A stretch of 38,909 bases of DNA from Bacteroidales bacterium (GCA_015654535.1 JAATGU010000028.1:1-38909); one strand, 5' to 3'; positions 25,717 through 36,312 are shown, counted from the first letter of the stretch. Numbers and translations are program-made. The notes: a model not told the origin generated them from the sequence alone.

Positions 25717-26010
25717 ATGAACAGAACAATAACTTTCAATGAACTTAGAAAAATCAAAGATTCATTGCCAAGCGGAAGCATGCATAAAATAGCAAAAGAA
25801 CTCAATTTAGAAGTCGATACAGTTCGTAATTTCTTTGGAGGAAGCAATTTTAAAGAAGGTAAAAGTGTTGGAATTCATCTTGAATCAGGTCCGGATGGAG
25901 GGTTGGTAATGCTTGATGATACCACTGTTCTTGATCTTGCTTTAAAAATATTGGATGAACAAAATATTAATCATCGAGAAAAAGTAAGTGAGGAATTTAT
26001 ACAAGCTTAG
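25717..26010 (+). CDS. Small helix-turn-helix DNA-binding protein
   Basis: A 97-residue protein. The frame is open from an ATG at 25672, but the ATG at 25717 gives the usual start MNRTITFNELRKIKDSLPSG and is preferred. The segment GSMHKIAKELNLEVDTVRNFFGG (about residues 19-41) reads as a helix-turn-helix, followed by GIHLESGPDGGLVMLDDTTVLDLAL. Similar small proteins are common in Bacteroides and annotated only as DNA-binding. No target is visible. A terminator follows at 26022. Confidence 0.75.
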   Translation: MNRTITFNELRKIKDSLPSGSMHKIAKELNLEVDTVRNFFGGSNFKEGKSVGIHLESGPDGGLVMLDDTTVLDLALKILDEQNINHREKVSEEFIQA

Positions 26011-26021
26011 TCAGCAATAGC

Positions 26022-26063
26022 AAATCCCGATTGATATTTTTTCAATTGGGATTTTTATTTTTT
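26022..26063 (+). terminator. Rho-independent terminator
   Basis: A 13-bp stem (26022-26034 with 26042-26054, one G-T pair) followed by T-rich sequence, closing the small DNA-binding gene before the Usp gene. Confidence 0.8.
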
Positions 26064-26074
26064 ACGATTAAACG

Positions 26075-27223
26075 ATGATGAAAATGGAAGAAAAATTAGT
26101 TACATTGGCTATTCTTACGAATGCTAAAGCTCAGATATTGAAGAGTGTATTAGAAAAAGAAGGTATAACATCTTATATACAGAATGTAAATCTTATAAAG
26201 CCTACAATCTCTTACGGAGTTCGTTTAAAAATAAACGAGAATGATTTACCGCAAGCTTTAAAAATTACGGAAAGTAATCTTTGGCTATCTGAAGACATAA
26301 TAGGAGAGACCTCTCAGGAACAAGAAAAAAGTAATAAAGTACTAATTCCAATAGATTTTTCAAATTATTCTATGCGAGCCTGTGAATTTGGTTTTGCTTT
26401 CGCAAAAATGTTTGATACAGAAGTTGTTCTCCTACATGTTTATTTTACTCCTCGATTTATTCCATCTATTCCTTATAGCGATGTCTTCACTTATCAACCC
26501 AACGATGAAGAACCAATTAGGAATATTATTCAGAAAGTGCATGAAGATCTGAATAGTTTATCAGACCTGATTAAAAATAAGATTACTTCTGGAGAATTTC
26601 CAGATGTTAAATTCACTTGTGTACTTAGAGAGGGAGTACCTGAAGATGAAATATTAAAATATGCTAAAAACAATTCTCCTAGCATCATTATAATGGGTAC
26701 CCGGGGAAAAAATCAGAAAGATATAGATATTATAGGGAGCGTCACTGCCGAAGTTATTGACAGAAGCAGAACCGTTGTTTTTGCTATACCTGAAAATACC
26801 CCCTTTAGAGTCTTTAATCAGGTTAAGAATTTGGCTTTCATAACTAATTTTGATCAAAGAGATTTAATTGCATTCGATTCACTGATTCAAAAATTCAGAT
26901 CTTACAGATTTTCTGTGACTTTTATTCATCTAGCTACGCTTGATGATGCTTGGAATGAAATTAGATTAGCTGGCATTAAAGCATATTTTCAGAAACAATA
27001 CCCTGATTTACAAATATTTTACGAGGTTATAATGGACGATAATTTAGGCCAAAATTTAGACTTATTTATTAAGAAAAACAATATAGACGTAATTACAATA
27101 ACGTCTTATAAAAGAAATATGTTTGCTCGTTTATTTAATCCTAGCATTGCCATGAAGATGATCTTTCACTCTGATACACCTTTATTAGTTATAAGTGGAA
27201 AGAAAATGATTGACCTATATTAA
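26075..27223 (+). CDS. DUF2007 - universal stress protein tandem fusion
   Basis: A 382-residue cytosolic protein with three parts. Residues about 5-66 resemble the DUF2007 'putative signal-transducing' domain (LVTLAILTNAKAQILKSVLE, then GVRLKINENDLPQALKI). Residues 88-240 are a Usp domain with VLIPIDFSNYSMRA and a complete nucleotide motif G-x2-G-x9-G-S (MGTRGKNQKD then IIGSVTAEV). Residues about 250-380 are a second Usp domain (NLAFITNFDQRD to LLVISGK) in which the nucleotide motif is missing. So one half probably binds ATP and the other is degenerate. Role in stress signalling is inferred from family only. It converges on the TPR gene, sharing a bidirectional terminator. Confidence 0.86.
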   Translation: MMKMEEKLVTLAILTNAKAQILKSVLEKEGITSYIQNVNLIKPTISYGVRLKINENDLPQALKITESNLWLSEDIIGETSQEQEKSNKVLIPIDFSNYSMRACEFGFAFAKMFDTEVVLLHVYFTPRFIPSIPYSDVFTYQPNDEEPIRNIIQKVHEDLNSLSDLIKNKITSGEFPDVKFTCVLREGVPEDEILKYAKNNSPSIIIMGTRGKNQKDIDIIGSVTAEVIDRSRTVVFAIPENTPFRVFNQVKNLAFITNFDQRDLIAFDSLIQKFRSYRFSVTFIHLATLDDAWNEIRLAGIKAYFQKQYPDLQIFYEVIMDDNLGQNLDLFIKKNNIDVITITSYKRNMFARLFNPSIAMKMIFHSDTPLLVISGKKMIDLY

Positions 27224-27280
27224 TACAATAATTAGTATTATGTTTAATATATAAGAGCTTTACCTCTTTTTATTAAAATT

Positions 27281-27312
27281 AAAAGCCACTTAAGAATTCT
27301 TAAGTGGCTTTT
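27281..27312. terminator. Bidirectional terminator between convergent genes
   Basis: A 32-base perfect palindrome (AAAAGCCACTTAAG, AATTC centre, then its complement) flanked by A- and T-runs. It serves the Usp gene on the plus strand and the TPR gene on the minus strand. Confidence 0.9.
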
Positions 27313-27329
27313 TTATATAAACTCTTTTT

Positions 27330-28559
27330 TTAATTACTTTGAGCTTCTACTTGTTTCGCTAATTCATCAAACTGAGGACCTCCAATTCCAAGTTTATAGT
27401 AAACAGTATATAGACCGCTAAGCCATAATCCCTTATTATCAGGTTTTAGTTCTCTTGCTTTTTCATAGCAGGGTTTTGCAGCTTCGTAAAACTTCAATAT
27501 TTTAGCTTGTTCAGCTTTGTATTTAGGGTCATTAAACTCTATATTTGTTTTAGAAGCATAATCTAATGCCTTAGTCCAATAAGCAAGACCCATATTTGAA
27601 TAGGCTTCAGCGTATTTAGGATCAACTTCGACAGTCTTCTTGTAGAACTCTATTGCTTGATCATAGTCTTTCATACTTTGACTTAAATATCCTTTCACAT
27701 AAAGAAAGAATGGATTTTTAGGATTCTTTGCTAACATTTGATCAGCAAAAACCATAGCATCCTGAAATTTATTAGCATTGCTATAATAATCTACAAGATG
27801 TCCAAAGAAGAAGTTATTGTCAGGAAACAAAAGAATTCCTTCCTTTAAAGTTTCAACCCAGTTAGCAGTATCTTTCTGTTCTTTATACGCTTCCGCAATT
27901 AACTGCATAGCATCTTTACCATTCTCTTTATTCTTTTTTGCTATCTGAGCATATTTAATAACGTTAGGATAATCATTCATTCTTGAAGCTGCTAAAGAAG
28001 CATAAAATGCAACCACAGATAAAAGAGTATCTTTTGATGCAAGTTCTTCTTTTTCAAGAATTGGAGCATTAGCTAAATCTACATACATTCCAAAAAAATC
28101 AAGTGCTTCCTTGTTTTTTCCCAGGTTATAATACTGACTACCTCCATTAATCAAATTAACTCTTTCAGTGAGGATTATAGGAGCATTTTTAGATCTAAAT
28201 TTAAATTTCACTTTCCCTTTTTCATTAGGAACTTGTTCTAAATTGTCACATTTAAGAAGATAACCAAACATTTTATACAGACTATTATACGCCTTTAAGG
28301 TATCATACGGCTGTTTTAAATATGCTTTCTCCATTTCTTTTTCATTGATTCTCTTTTGAATGAAGCCTGCAACATTCCATGTATTTGCATCATTTTTTGT
28401 TTCGGCATCTTCTAAAGCACCATTGATCAGCTTTTCTGCTTCACTAAAGTTTGGCGTCACATTTTCTGCCAAATTTTTTGCCTGCTTTACATTCTTCACC
28501 TGAGCGAAAGAAAAACTTGCAGCCAGTAGCAGGATCATTGAAAATAATACTCTTTTCAT
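27330..28559 (-). CDS. Exported TPR-repeat protein
   Basis: A 409-residue protein read from the ATG at 28559, which gives a clean signal peptide (MKRVLFSMILLLAASFSFAQ); a longer frame from 28598 would place 13 extra residues before it and overlap gyrA, so it is rejected. The mature part is built of TPR-like helices, clearest in NPKNPFFLYVKGYLSQSMKD, YDQAIEFYKKTVEVDPKYAE and AYSNMGLAYWTKALDYASK. It starts 28 bases after gyrA and is probably co-transcribed with it. Function unknown; a periplasmic scaffold is likely. Confidence 0.85.
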   Translation of the reverse strand: MKRVLFSMILLLAASFSFAQVKNVKQAKNLAENVTPNFSEAEKLINGALEDAETKNDANTWNVAGFIQKRINEKEMEKAYLKQPYDTLKAYNSLYKMFGYLLKCDNLEQVPNEKGKVKFKFRSKNAPIILTERVNLINGGSQYYNLGKNKEALDFFGMYVDLANAPILEKEELASKDTLLSVVAFYASLAASRMNDYPNVIKYAQIAKKNKENGKDAMQLIAEAYKEQKDTANWVETLKEGILLFPDNNFFFGHLVDYYSNANKFQDAMVFADQMLAKNPKNPFFLYVKGYLSQSMKDYDQAIEFYKKTVEVDPKYAEAYSNMGLAYWTKALDYASKTNIEFNDPKYKAEQAKILKFYEAAKPCYEKARELKPDNKGLWLSGLYTVYYKLGIGGPQFDELAKQVEAQSN

Positions 28560-28587
28560 ACTTTTTTGTGGATTAAATATTAAACTT

Positions 28588-31122
28588 TTATTCTTCATTA
28601 TCTGTCTGTTCTATTGAAGTGATATTATCAGCATTGTTTATTTCTTCACTCTCCTCATCCAATACTTCTTCTTCCAAACTTTCGGCAGTCACTTTACATA
28701 CTGAACCTATTTGATCATTACGTTTTTCGAGGTTAATAAGCCTTACCCCTTGCGTTGCACGTCCCATAATTCTAACATCTTCCACTTTTAAGCGGATAGT
28801 AATGCCTGACTTATTGATAATCATTAAGTTGTTTTCATCAGTTACAGATTTAATGGCAACTAATTTACCTGTCTTTTCTGTAATATTCAATGTTTTAACG
28901 CCTTTACCTCCACGGTTTGTGATACGATAATCATCAATTTCCGAACGTTTTCCATAACCTTGTTCAGAAACAACCATGATCGATTCTGTTTCTTTGTCTT
29001 TAATACAAACCATACCTATTACTTCATCATCTTCACCGTCAAGAGTCATACCACGAACACCTGTTGCAGTTCTGCCCATTTCACGAACAGCACTTTCATG
29101 GAAACGGATGGCACGACCATTACGATTGGCAATGATTATTTCATTATCACCGTTTGTCATACGTACTTCTATAACCTGGTCATCTTCACGAATAGTAATG
29201 GCATTCACGCCATTTTGACGGGGACGAGAATATTGTTCCAGTTTTGTTTTCTTTATTACACCTTTTTTGGTGCAAAAGAATACATAATTACTATTTATAA
29301 ATTCTTGATCGGTAAGACTTTGCACACGGACAAAAGCGTTTACTTTGTCGTCTGAATCAATGCTTAGTAAGTTCTGAATAGCTCTACCTTTGGAATTTTT
29401 TGTTCCTTCGGGAATTTCGTAAACCTTTAACCAATAGCACTTTCCTTTTTGTGTAAAGAACATCATGGTATTGTGCATGGTGGCCGGATAAATATATTCT
29501 ACGAAGTCGGTGTCACGGGTTTCGCTTCCCTTAGATCCTACTCCTCCTCTATTCTGAGAATGGAATTCTGTCAACGGAGTGCGTTTAATATATCCTAAAT
29601 GAGAAATAGTGATTATCATTTGATCGTCAGAATAGAAATCTTCCGGATTAAACTCTTCTGAAGAATAAACAATTTCTGAACGACGTTTATCTCCAAACTT
29701 GGCTTTTACTTCCAAAAGTTCTGCTTTAATTACTTGACGGCAGATTTCTTCGTTGGAGAGGATTTCTTCATAATGTGCAATCATTTTCATTACTTCCGCA
29801 TATTCTGCATGAAGCTGATCTTGCAGCAGTCCGGTTAATTGACGGAGACGCATTTCAACGATAGCACGGGATTGTATATCGCTAAGATTGAAGCGGGTAA
29901 TTAAGCCTGCAATGGCATCATTAGGGGTTTTTGCTGCACGGATAATTTTGATTACTTCATCAATATTGTCCGATGCAATGATTAAACCTTCTAATATATG
30001 TGCACGTTCCTGGGCTTTTCGCAAATCGTATTGTGTGCGGCGAATGACAACTTCGTGTCTGTGTTCTATAAAATGAACGATTAAATCGCGAAGATTAAGC
30101 ATTTTAGGACGGCCATGAACTAGTGCAATGTTATTTACGCCAAAAGATGTTTGCATGGCAGTCATTTTAAACAATTTGTTTAAAACGACACTTGAGTTGG
30201 CATCTCTTTTTATGTCGACAACGATACGCATACCTTCACGGTCGGACTCATCGTTTACGTTGGAAATACCTTCTATTTTTTTCTCAGAAACCAAGTCAGC
30301 AATGGCCTTGATAAGCTCTGCTTTATTTACATTGTACGGAATCTCTGTGACAATGATTTTGTCGTGTGTACTTTCTGCTTCTATATTTGCTTTGGCACGC
30401 ATAATGACTCTACCTCTGCCAGTAAGGAAAGCTTCGCGAACGCCGGTAATACCATAAATGTATCCTCCTGTAGGAAAATCAGGAGCTTTTACAAATTTCA
30501 TAAGCTCTTCAATGTCAATATCTTTATTGTCAAGATATGCATCGCAAGCATCAATTACTTCTGAGAGATTGTGAGGGGGCATGTTTGTGGCCATGCCTAC
30601 GGCTATACCCGAAGCTCCATTGACCAAAAGGTTTGGAATACGGGTTGGCAGAACTGATGGTTCTTGCAGGGTGTCATCAAAGTTGTTTTGGAAATCGACC
30701 GTTTCTTTGTCGATATCTCTCATCATTTCTTCACCTATCTTATTTAAACGGGCTTCGGTATAACGCATGGCAGCAGGGCTATCGCCATCTACAGAACCAA
30801 AGTTACCTTGGCCATCTACTAATGTATAACGCATAGCCCATTCCTGAGCCATTCTTACCATTGCGCCATATACGGATGAATCTCCGTGGGGGTGATATTT
30901 ACCCAAAACTTCACCGACAATTCTGGCTGATTTCTTATAAGGTTTATCTGAAGTATTTCCTAGTTCGTTCATCGCAAAGAGTATTCTCCGATGAACGGGT
31001 TTGAATCCATCTCTAACATCGGGCAAAGCACGGGAAACAATAACCGACATTGAATAGTCAATGTACGATGATTTCATCTCTTCTTCGATGTTAATTTTTA
31101 TAATTCTGTCTTGTTCAAGCAT
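28588..31122 (-). CDS. gyrA: DNA gyrase subunit A
   Basis: An 844-residue type IIA topoisomerase subunit that introduces negative supercoils with GyrB. The catalytic Tyr121 is in [10 protein letters not shown]; the quinolone-resistance region is [17 protein letters not shown] with Ser82. The position equal to E. coli Asp87 is Gly86. The C-terminal beta-pinwheel has repeated blades ([28 protein letters not shown]) and a GyrA-box variant NRGGKG, which favours gyrase over ParC. The tail (from about 815) is acidic. The downstream TPR gene follows after 28 bases. The 460-bp gap to divergent clpC holds GTAC array 3. Confidence 0.96.
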   Translation of the reverse strand: MLEQDRIIKINIEEEMKSSYIDYSMSVIVSRALPDVRDGFKPVHRRILFAMNELGNTSDKPYKKSARIVGEVLGKYHPHGDSSVYGAMVRMAQEWAMRYTLVDGQGNFGSVDGDSPAAMRYTEARLNKIGEEMMRDIDKETVDFQNNFDDTLQEPSVLPTRIPNLLVNGASGIAVGMATNMPPHNLSEVIDACDAYLDNKDIDIEELMKFVKAPDFPTGGYIYGITGVREAFLTGRGRVIMRAKANIEAESTHDKIIVTEIPYNVNKAELIKAIADLVSEKKIEGISNVNDESDREGMRIVVDIKRDANSSVVLNKLFKMTAMQTSFGVNNIALVHGRPKMLNLRDLIVHFIEHRHEVVIRRTQYDLRKAQERAHILEGLIIASDNIDEVIKIIRAAKTPNDAIAGLITRFNLSDIQSRAIVEMRLRQLTGLLQDQLHAEYAEVMKMIAHYEEILSNEEICRQVIKAELLEVKAKFGDKRRSEIVYSSEEFNPEDFYSDDQMIITISHLGYIKRTPLTEFHSQNRGGVGSKGSETRDTDFVEYIYPATMHNTMMFFTQKGKCYWLKVYEIPEGTKNSKGRAIQNLLSIDSDDKVNAFVRVQSLTDQEFINSNYVFFCTKKGVIKKTKLEQYSRPRQNGVNAITIREDDQVIEVRMTNGDNEIIIANRNGRAIRFHESAVREMGRTATGVRGMTLDGEDDEVIGMVCIKDKETESIMVVSEQGYGKRSEIDDYRITNRGGKGVKTLNITEKTGKLVAIKSVTDENNLMIINKSGITIRLKVEDVRIMGRATQGVRLINLEKRNDQIGSVCKVTAESLEEEVLDEESEEINNADNITSIEQTDNEE

Positions 31123-31292
31123 TTAAAAAAATTATTAATTATACATTTGTGGCTTTGAAAAACCACGCTAAAGTAATACTTTTCGGTGACATACAAAAGC
31201 ATTCAGCTAAAAACTTTCATGTTTTGGCAGAGTACTCTATCAGTTTGATTCATTTGTCAATAAACTTAAGCTTCTTTTTCAAGATATATTTT

Positions 31293-31380
31293 TATAAACA
31301 TGTAGAGCTAAATTTAATTAGGTATACACTATATATAATTATAATGTACACTATAAAAGTATATGCTGTACTTCCATCTA
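31293..31380. repeat. GTAC array 3: two perfect and two degenerate units at 22-bp period
   Basis: GTAC occurs at 31346 and 31368, 22 bp apart; at the two preceding 22-bp steps the core is ATAC (31324) and GTAG (31302). All four cores are preceded by T, and the first three followed by A. It lies between divergent gyrA and clpC, well upstream of both. Weaker than arrays 1 and 2, as if decaying. The remaining parts of the gap (31123-31292 and 31381-31540) are AT-rich and I see no gene in them. Confidence 0.65.
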
Positions 31381-31540
31381 TCAATGTAAGCGTAATGCTT
31401 CATTTAATTGTCTTTACCTAATTAATAAGTGTATAAAACGAAACTAAAACAGGCTTCTTTCCGTTTAATATATAGAATGGCACACCTTTTGTAATCTATA
31501 ATTAAAGTAAAAAGAAGATGCGCGGATATTAGTAAATGTG

Positions 31541-31548
31541 TATCTTTG
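31541..31548 (+). promoter_or_regulatory. Putative -7 box of the clpC promoter
   Basis: TATCTTTG is a full match to TAnnTTTG, 34 bases before the clpC ATG; the -33 region has no good TTTG. No obvious CtsR- or CIRCE-type operator is present. Confidence 0.6.
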
Positions 31549-31582
31549 CGATGTATAATATTTGAAGAAGGGGAAAAGATAT

Positions 31583-34111
31583 ATGAACAGTCAATTTTCA
31601 CAAAAAGTATCAGAAGTCATAATCTATAGCAAAGAAGAGGCTAATCGCTTGAATAATGGATTTATAAGTCCAGAGCATTTGTTTCTGGGGTTACTCCGTG
31701 ATGGTGAAGGTAAAGCCATGGAGATACTGTCCAAATTCAAAATCGATTTCTCAAAGATTAAGACTAAAATTGAAAGAAAGCTTCGCGAAGAGGCAGATCC
31801 GACCATCATTTTGGTGGATGACATTGTATTGACGGCTGAATCGTCTAAAATATTGAAAATGTGTATACTTGAGGCACGGCTTTTAAAGAGTCCGGTAGCC
31901 GATACAGAGCATATGCTACTGGCAATATTAAAGGAAAAAAATAATTTCGTGGCTGAAATGCTACAGGAAGATGATATTGTATATAACACAGTATTTGAAC
32001 AACTTTCACTAAAGCCCGATATTAATTCAGGATTAGGTTACAGCGAAGATGATGAAGAGGACGAAGACAGTATGCAAAGTCCGGATGAAAATGCATCCAA
32101 CAGGCAGCAAACTCAGGCTCCTTCCCGAAAGACAGCTAATGACACTCCTGTGCTCGATAATTTTGGCACAGACATGACTCGTGATGCCGAAGACGGAAAA
32201 TTGGATCCTATCGTTGGGCGCGAAAAGGAAATAGAACGACTGGCGCAAATTCTTAGCCGACGGAAGAAAAACAATCCAATTTTAATTGGAGAACCTGGTG
32301 TTGGTAAATCAGCTATTGTAGAAGGTTTGGCTTTGAGAATTATTCAGAAAAAAGTCTCACGCATATTGTTTAATAAGCGTGTAATCTCACTCGACATGAC
32401 TTCTGTGGTGGCTGGGACCAAGTATCGCGGTCAGTTTGAAGAACGGATTCGTTCTATTCTCAACGAATTACAGAAAAATCCGGATATTATCCTTTTCATC
32501 GATGAAATTCATACAATTGTAGGGGCAGGCTCTGCTACCGGATCGATGGATGCGGCAAATATGCTTAAACCAGCTCTCGCAAGAGGTGAAATACAATGCA
32601 TCGGAGCTACAACCATCGATGAGTACAGAAAAAATATTGAAAAAGATGGTGCGTTAGAACGCCGTTTCCAAAAGGTTTTAGTAGAAGCTACAACTCCTGA
32701 GGAAACGCTTCAAATCCTTAAAAATATTAAGGAAAAATATGAAGATCATCACAATGTTTCTTATACAGACGAGGCATTGACTGCCTGCGTAAAATTAACC
32801 GATCGATATATTTCTGATCGTAATTTCCCGGATAAGGCCATTGATGCGCTCGATGAAGCCGGCTCTCGTGTACACCTTACTAATATAAGTGTGCCAAAAG
32901 AGATTGAGGATCAGGAAAAGCTGATTGACGAAACAAAAAACAAAAAGAACGAAGCTGTCAAACTCCAAAATTATGAGCTTGCTGCCAGCTTCAGAGATAA
33001 AGAAAAAGAATATGCCAATCAGCTGGAAAATCTAAAGCGCGACTGGGAATCCAAGATTAAAGAAAACAGGGAAATTGTTAATGAAGAAGAAATTGCAGAA
33101 GTAGTTTCCATGATGTCCGGTGTACCTGTACAAAGAATGGCACAAGCTGAAGGATTGAAATTGGCTAAAATGAAGGAAGATCTTCAGTCCAAAGTCATAG
33201 CTCAGGACCCTGCTATAGAGAAACTGGTAAAAGCAATTCTCCGTAGCCGTGTGGGACTTAAAGATCCCAATAAACCCATCGGGACATTCATGTTTTTAGG
33301 GCCAACTGGTGTCGGTAAAACTCATCTGGCTAAAGAACTAGCTAAATATATGTTTGGCTCTGCAGATGCTCTAATCCGTATAGATATGAGTGAATACATG
33401 GAGAAATTCACTGCTTCTCGGTTAGTTGGAGCTCCTCCGGGCTATGTGGGCTACGAAGAAGGTGGTCAGCTGACAGAAAGAGTAAGAAGAAAACCATATT
33501 CCATTGTTCTTTTAGATGAAATAGAGAAAGCACATCCTGATGTGTTCAATCTGTTGCTACAAATTATGGACGAAGGGCGATTGACTGACAGTTATGGCAA
33601 AACAGTGGACTTTAAGAATACTGTCTTGATTATGACGTCAAATGTGGGAACCCGTCAGTTAAAAGACTTTGGACGCGGCGTTGGCTTCTCTACTCCAGGT
33701 CGTTTGGACGATAAAGATTTTTCAAGAGGCGTTATTCAAAAAGCCTTAAGCAAAGCCTTTGCCCCCGAATTTATCAACCGTGTAGACGAGATTGTTACCT
33801 TCGATCAACTCTCTCTGGAAGCTATAACAAAGATAGTGGATATAGAATTGATCGGACTATACAGTCGCATTGAAGCTCTTGGTTATAAATTAATTATAAA
33901 CGATGAAGCAAAGAAATTTATAGCTACCAAAGGATATGATGTCCAATTCGGAGCACGCCCATTGAAGCGTGCCATACAAACCTATGTGGAAGATGGTTTG
34001 TCGGAGCTTATTATTACTTCAGAACTGAAAGAAGGAGATGAAATTTTCGTTGATTTCACCGAAGGAAATAAAGAGCTAAGCATGAAAGTGGTTACTCCGG
34101 AAAAGAAATAA
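31583..34111 (+). CDS. clpC: ATP-dependent Clp protease ATP-binding subunit ClpC
   Basis: An 842-residue Hsp100 unfoldase that feeds substrates to ClpP. The start is ATG 31583; an in-frame TTG at 31562 would add 7 residues and is less likely. Order: Clp N-domain with two repeats (about 1-145), acidic linker (about 160-190), AAA-1 with GEPGVGKS and FIDEIH, a short middle domain with a UVR-like motif ([20 protein letters not shown]) typical of ClpC and not ClpB, AAA-2 with GPTGVGKT and [14 protein letters not shown], and the ClpP-binding tripeptide VGF in [10 protein letters not shown] terminator follows at 34140. Confidence 0.96.
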   Translation: MNSQFSQKVSEVIIYSKEEANRLNNGFISPEHLFLGLLRDGEGKAMEILSKFKIDFSKIKTKIERKLREEADPTIILVDDIVLTAESSKILKMCILEARLLKSPVADTEHMLLAILKEKNNFVAEMLQEDDIVYNTVFEQLSLKPDINSGLGYSEDDEEDEDSMQSPDENASNRQQTQAPSRKTANDTPVLDNFGTDMTRDAEDGKLDPIVGREKEIERLAQILSRRKKNNPILIGEPGVGKSAIVEGLALRIIQKKVSRILFNKRVISLDMTSVVAGTKYRGQFEERIRSILNELQKNPDIILFIDEIHTIVGAGSATGSMDAANMLKPALARGEIQCIGATTIDEYRKNIEKDGALERRFQKVLVEATTPEETLQILKNIKEKYEDHHNVSYTDEALTACVKLTDRYISDRNFPDKAIDALDEAGSRVHLTNISVPKEIEDQEKLIDETKNKKNEAVKLQNYELAASFRDKEKEYANQLENLKRDWESKIKENREIVNEEEIAEVVSMMSGVPVQRMAQAEGLKLAKMKEDLQSKVIAQDPAIEKLVKAILRSRVGLKDPNKPIGTFMFLGPTGVGKTHLAKELAKYMFGSADALIRIDMSEYMEKFTASRLVGAPPGYVGYEEGGQLTERVRRKPYSIVLLDEIEKAHPDVFNLLLQIMDEGRLTDSYGKTVDFKNTVLIMTSNVGTRQLKDFGRGVGFSTPGRLDDKDFSRGVIQKALSKAFAPEFINRVDEIVTFDQLSLEAITKIVDIELIGLYSRIEALGYKLIINDEAKKFIATKGYDVQFGARPLKRAIQTYVEDGLSELIITSELKEGDEIFVDFTEGNKELSMKVVTPEKK

Positions 34112-34139
34112 ATGAATGTGCTCAAAATAAAATTCAGTC

Positions 34140-34175
34140 AAAATGTCAGATTGCATATAATCTGGCATTTTTTTT
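34140..34175 (+). terminator. Rho-independent terminator after clpC
   Basis: A 13-bp stem (34140-34152 with 34159-34171, one G-T pair, loop GCATAT) followed by a run of T to 34175. Confidence 0.9.
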
Positions 34176-34233
34176 GTCCTTCCATTACCAAAGAAATTAA
34201 TTTATTAAATAACAACTTAAAATATATTTGATT

Positions 34234-36279
34234 ATGCAAAAAGGTAACATTGGGGTAACTACAGAAAATATTTTCCCCATTATTAAAAAGTTCTTGTATA
34301 GTGATCACGAAATCTTTCTTCGTGAAATAGTATCTAATGCTGTAGACGCTACGCAAAAGCTGAAAACTTTTGCTTCTATAGGAGAATTTAAGGGTGAATT
34401 AGGTGACCTTACCGTAAAAGTTTCATTAGGAAAAGAAACCATCACTATTTCCGATAGAGGAATTGGACTTACAGCCGATGAAATTGATAAGTATATCAAC
34501 CAAATTGCTTTTTCGGGAGCAAATGATTTTCTGGAAAAATATAAGAATGACGCCAATGCTATTATCGGACACTTTGGCTTAGGTTTTTATTCCTCATTTA
34601 TGGTATCAAAGAAAGTTGAAATCGTCACAAAATCCTTTAAAGAAGATGCCAAAGCAATAAAATGGAGTTGCGACGGAAGCCCTGAATTTACTTTGGAAGA
34701 AACTGATAAAGTAGACCGTGGAACGGATATTATTTTATATATCGACGATGATTGCAAGGAGTTCTTGGAAGAAGCACGTATTTCTACTTTATTAAAAAAA
34801 TATTGCAGCTTTTTACCTGTACCTATTGCATTCGGAAAGAAAAAAGAATGGAAAGACGGAAAACAAGAAGAGACGGCAGAAGATAATATTATCAACGAAA
34901 CCAGCCCTTTGTGGACACGCAAGCCTGCTGATCTAAAAGATGAAGATTACAAAAAATTCTACCGTGATCTATATCCTATGTCCGATGAACCACTGTTCTG
35001 GATTCACTTGAATGTAGATTACCCATTTCATCTCACAGGTATTTTATACTTCCCAAAAGTAAAAAGCAACATAGAGCTCAATAAAAATAAAATCCAGTTA
35101 TACTGTAATCAAGTTTATGTAACAGACTCTGTAGAAGGCATTGTGCCAGACTTTCTGACATTACTACATGGAGTCATCGACTCTCCGGATATTCCTTTGA
35201 ATGTATCTCGTTCTTATTTGCAAAGTGACTCGAATGTGAAAAAGATCTCCGCTCACATTTCTAAGAAAGTATCTGATCGTCTACAATCTATATTCAAAAA
35301 TGACCGCAAGGAATTTGAAGATAAATGGGATGATCTGAAGATTTTCATCAACTACGGAATGCTGACTCAGGAAGATTTTTATGATAAAGCTTCCAAATTT
35401 GCCTTGTTAAAGGACACTGATTCTAAGTTCTATACATTCGAAGAATATAGAACCTTGATCAAAGATAACCAAACAGACAAAGATGGCAACCTTATCTATC
35501 TGTATGCCAACAATAAAAACGAACAGTTCAGCTATATTGAAGCAGCAATAAACAGGGGATATAACGTATTGCTACTCGACGGACAGCTAGATACAGCTGT
35601 GATAAATACATTAGAGCAAAAGTTTGAAAAGAGTCGTTTCACTCGTGTAGATAGTGAGATTGTAGATCATTTAATTGAAAAAGAAGATAAAAAAGAAACA
35701 GCATTGGAAGAAGGAAAGCGGGAAATACTTTCCACCCTCTTTAAAAGTCAGCTTCCTACAATGGAAAAAGTTGATTTCAATGTAGTTTCCCAGTCTTTAG
35801 GCGAAGATGGTACCCCAATAATGATCACTCAAAGTGAATATATGCGCCGTATGAAAGAAATGGCCAACATACAAGCAGGAATGAGCTTCTATGGTGAAAT
35901 GCCCGATATGTTCAACTTAGTTGTCAATGCAGATCATAAGTTAGTGAAACAAGTGATAGAAGGAGAAGATAAAGAATGTTCTATTGCACTTCAGCCAGTT
36001 CAAGCTGAAATAGAATCACTGAATGTTCGCATCGATGAATTAAAGAAACAACATAAAGGCAAAAAGGATGAAGAAATACCTGTTGCTGAAAAAGATGAAT
36101 TGGCTAATCTCGATAAAAAAGCAGCAGAATTAAAGGCTAATAAAGAATTAGTTTTAAGTAATTATGCCGGAAAGAATAAAATTATTCGCCAATTGATCGA
36201 CTTAGCACTTCTTCAAAACAATATGCTGAAGGGTGAAGCTCTAAATAACTTTGTAAAAAGAAGTATTGAACTAATCTGA
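34234..36279 (+). CDS. htpG: Molecular chaperone HtpG (Hsp90 family)
   Basis: A 681-residue homodimeric ATP-dependent chaperone. ATG 34234 is preferred over an in-frame TTG two codons earlier, since MQKGNIGVTTENIFP is the family start. The N-terminal GHKL ATPase has IVSNAVDATQK, DRGIGLTADEID and GHFGLGFYSSFM; the middle domain contains PLWTRKPADLKDEDYKKFYRD and PLNVSRSYLQSD with the catalytic Arg. The C-terminal domain ends near LNNFVKRSIELI. A lysine-rich segment (KKQHKGKKDEE) sits near residue 610. It stands between two terminators and is probably monocistronic. Confidence 0.97.
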   Translation: MQKGNIGVTTENIFPIIKKFLYSDHEIFLREIVSNAVDATQKLKTFASIGEFKGELGDLTVKVSLGKETITISDRGIGLTADEIDKYINQIAFSGANDFLEKYKNDANAIIGHFGLGFYSSFMVSKKVEIVTKSFKEDAKAIKWSCDGSPEFTLEETDKVDRGTDIILYIDDDCKEFLEEARISTLLKKYCSFLPVPIAFGKKKEWKDGKQEETAEDNIINETSPLWTRKPADLKDEDYKKFYRDLYPMSDEPLFWIHLNVDYPFHLTGILYFPKVKSNIELNKNKIQLYCNQVYVTDSVEGIVPDFLTLLHGVIDSPDIPLNVSRSYLQSDSNVKKISAHISKKVSDRLQSIFKNDRKEFEDKWDDLKIFINYGMLTQEDFYDKASKFALLKDTDSKFYTFEEYRTLIKDNQTDKDGNLIYLYANNKNEQFSYIEAAINRGYNVLLLDGQLDTAVINTLEQKFEKSRFTRVDSEIVDHLIEKEDKKETALEEGKREILSTLFKSQLPTMEKVDFNVVSQSLGEDGTPIMITQSEYMRRMKEMANIQAGMSFYGEMPDMFNLVVNADHKLVKQVIEGEDKECSIALQPVQAEIESLNVRIDELKKQHKGKKDEEIPVAEKDELANLDKKAAELKANKELVLSNYAGKNKIIRQLIDLALLQNNMLKGEALNNFVKRSIELI

Positions 36280-36312
36280 TAAAATCAAATTAATAAGATC
36301 CACCTTCTCTAC

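Noticed and set aside
28560..28598. Extended N-terminus of the TPR protein from the ATG at 28598
   Set aside because: It would overlap gyrA and bury the clear signal peptide that starts at 28559.
31149..31421. 90-codon plus-strand frame between gyrA and clpC
   Set aside because: It needs a TTG start, has AT-driven composition with no recognisable domain, and overlaps GTAC array 3.
34223..34230. TATATTTG just before htpG as its promoter
   Set aside because: It lies 3 bases before the ATG, so transcription would begin at or inside the start codon; likely chance in AT-rich DNA.
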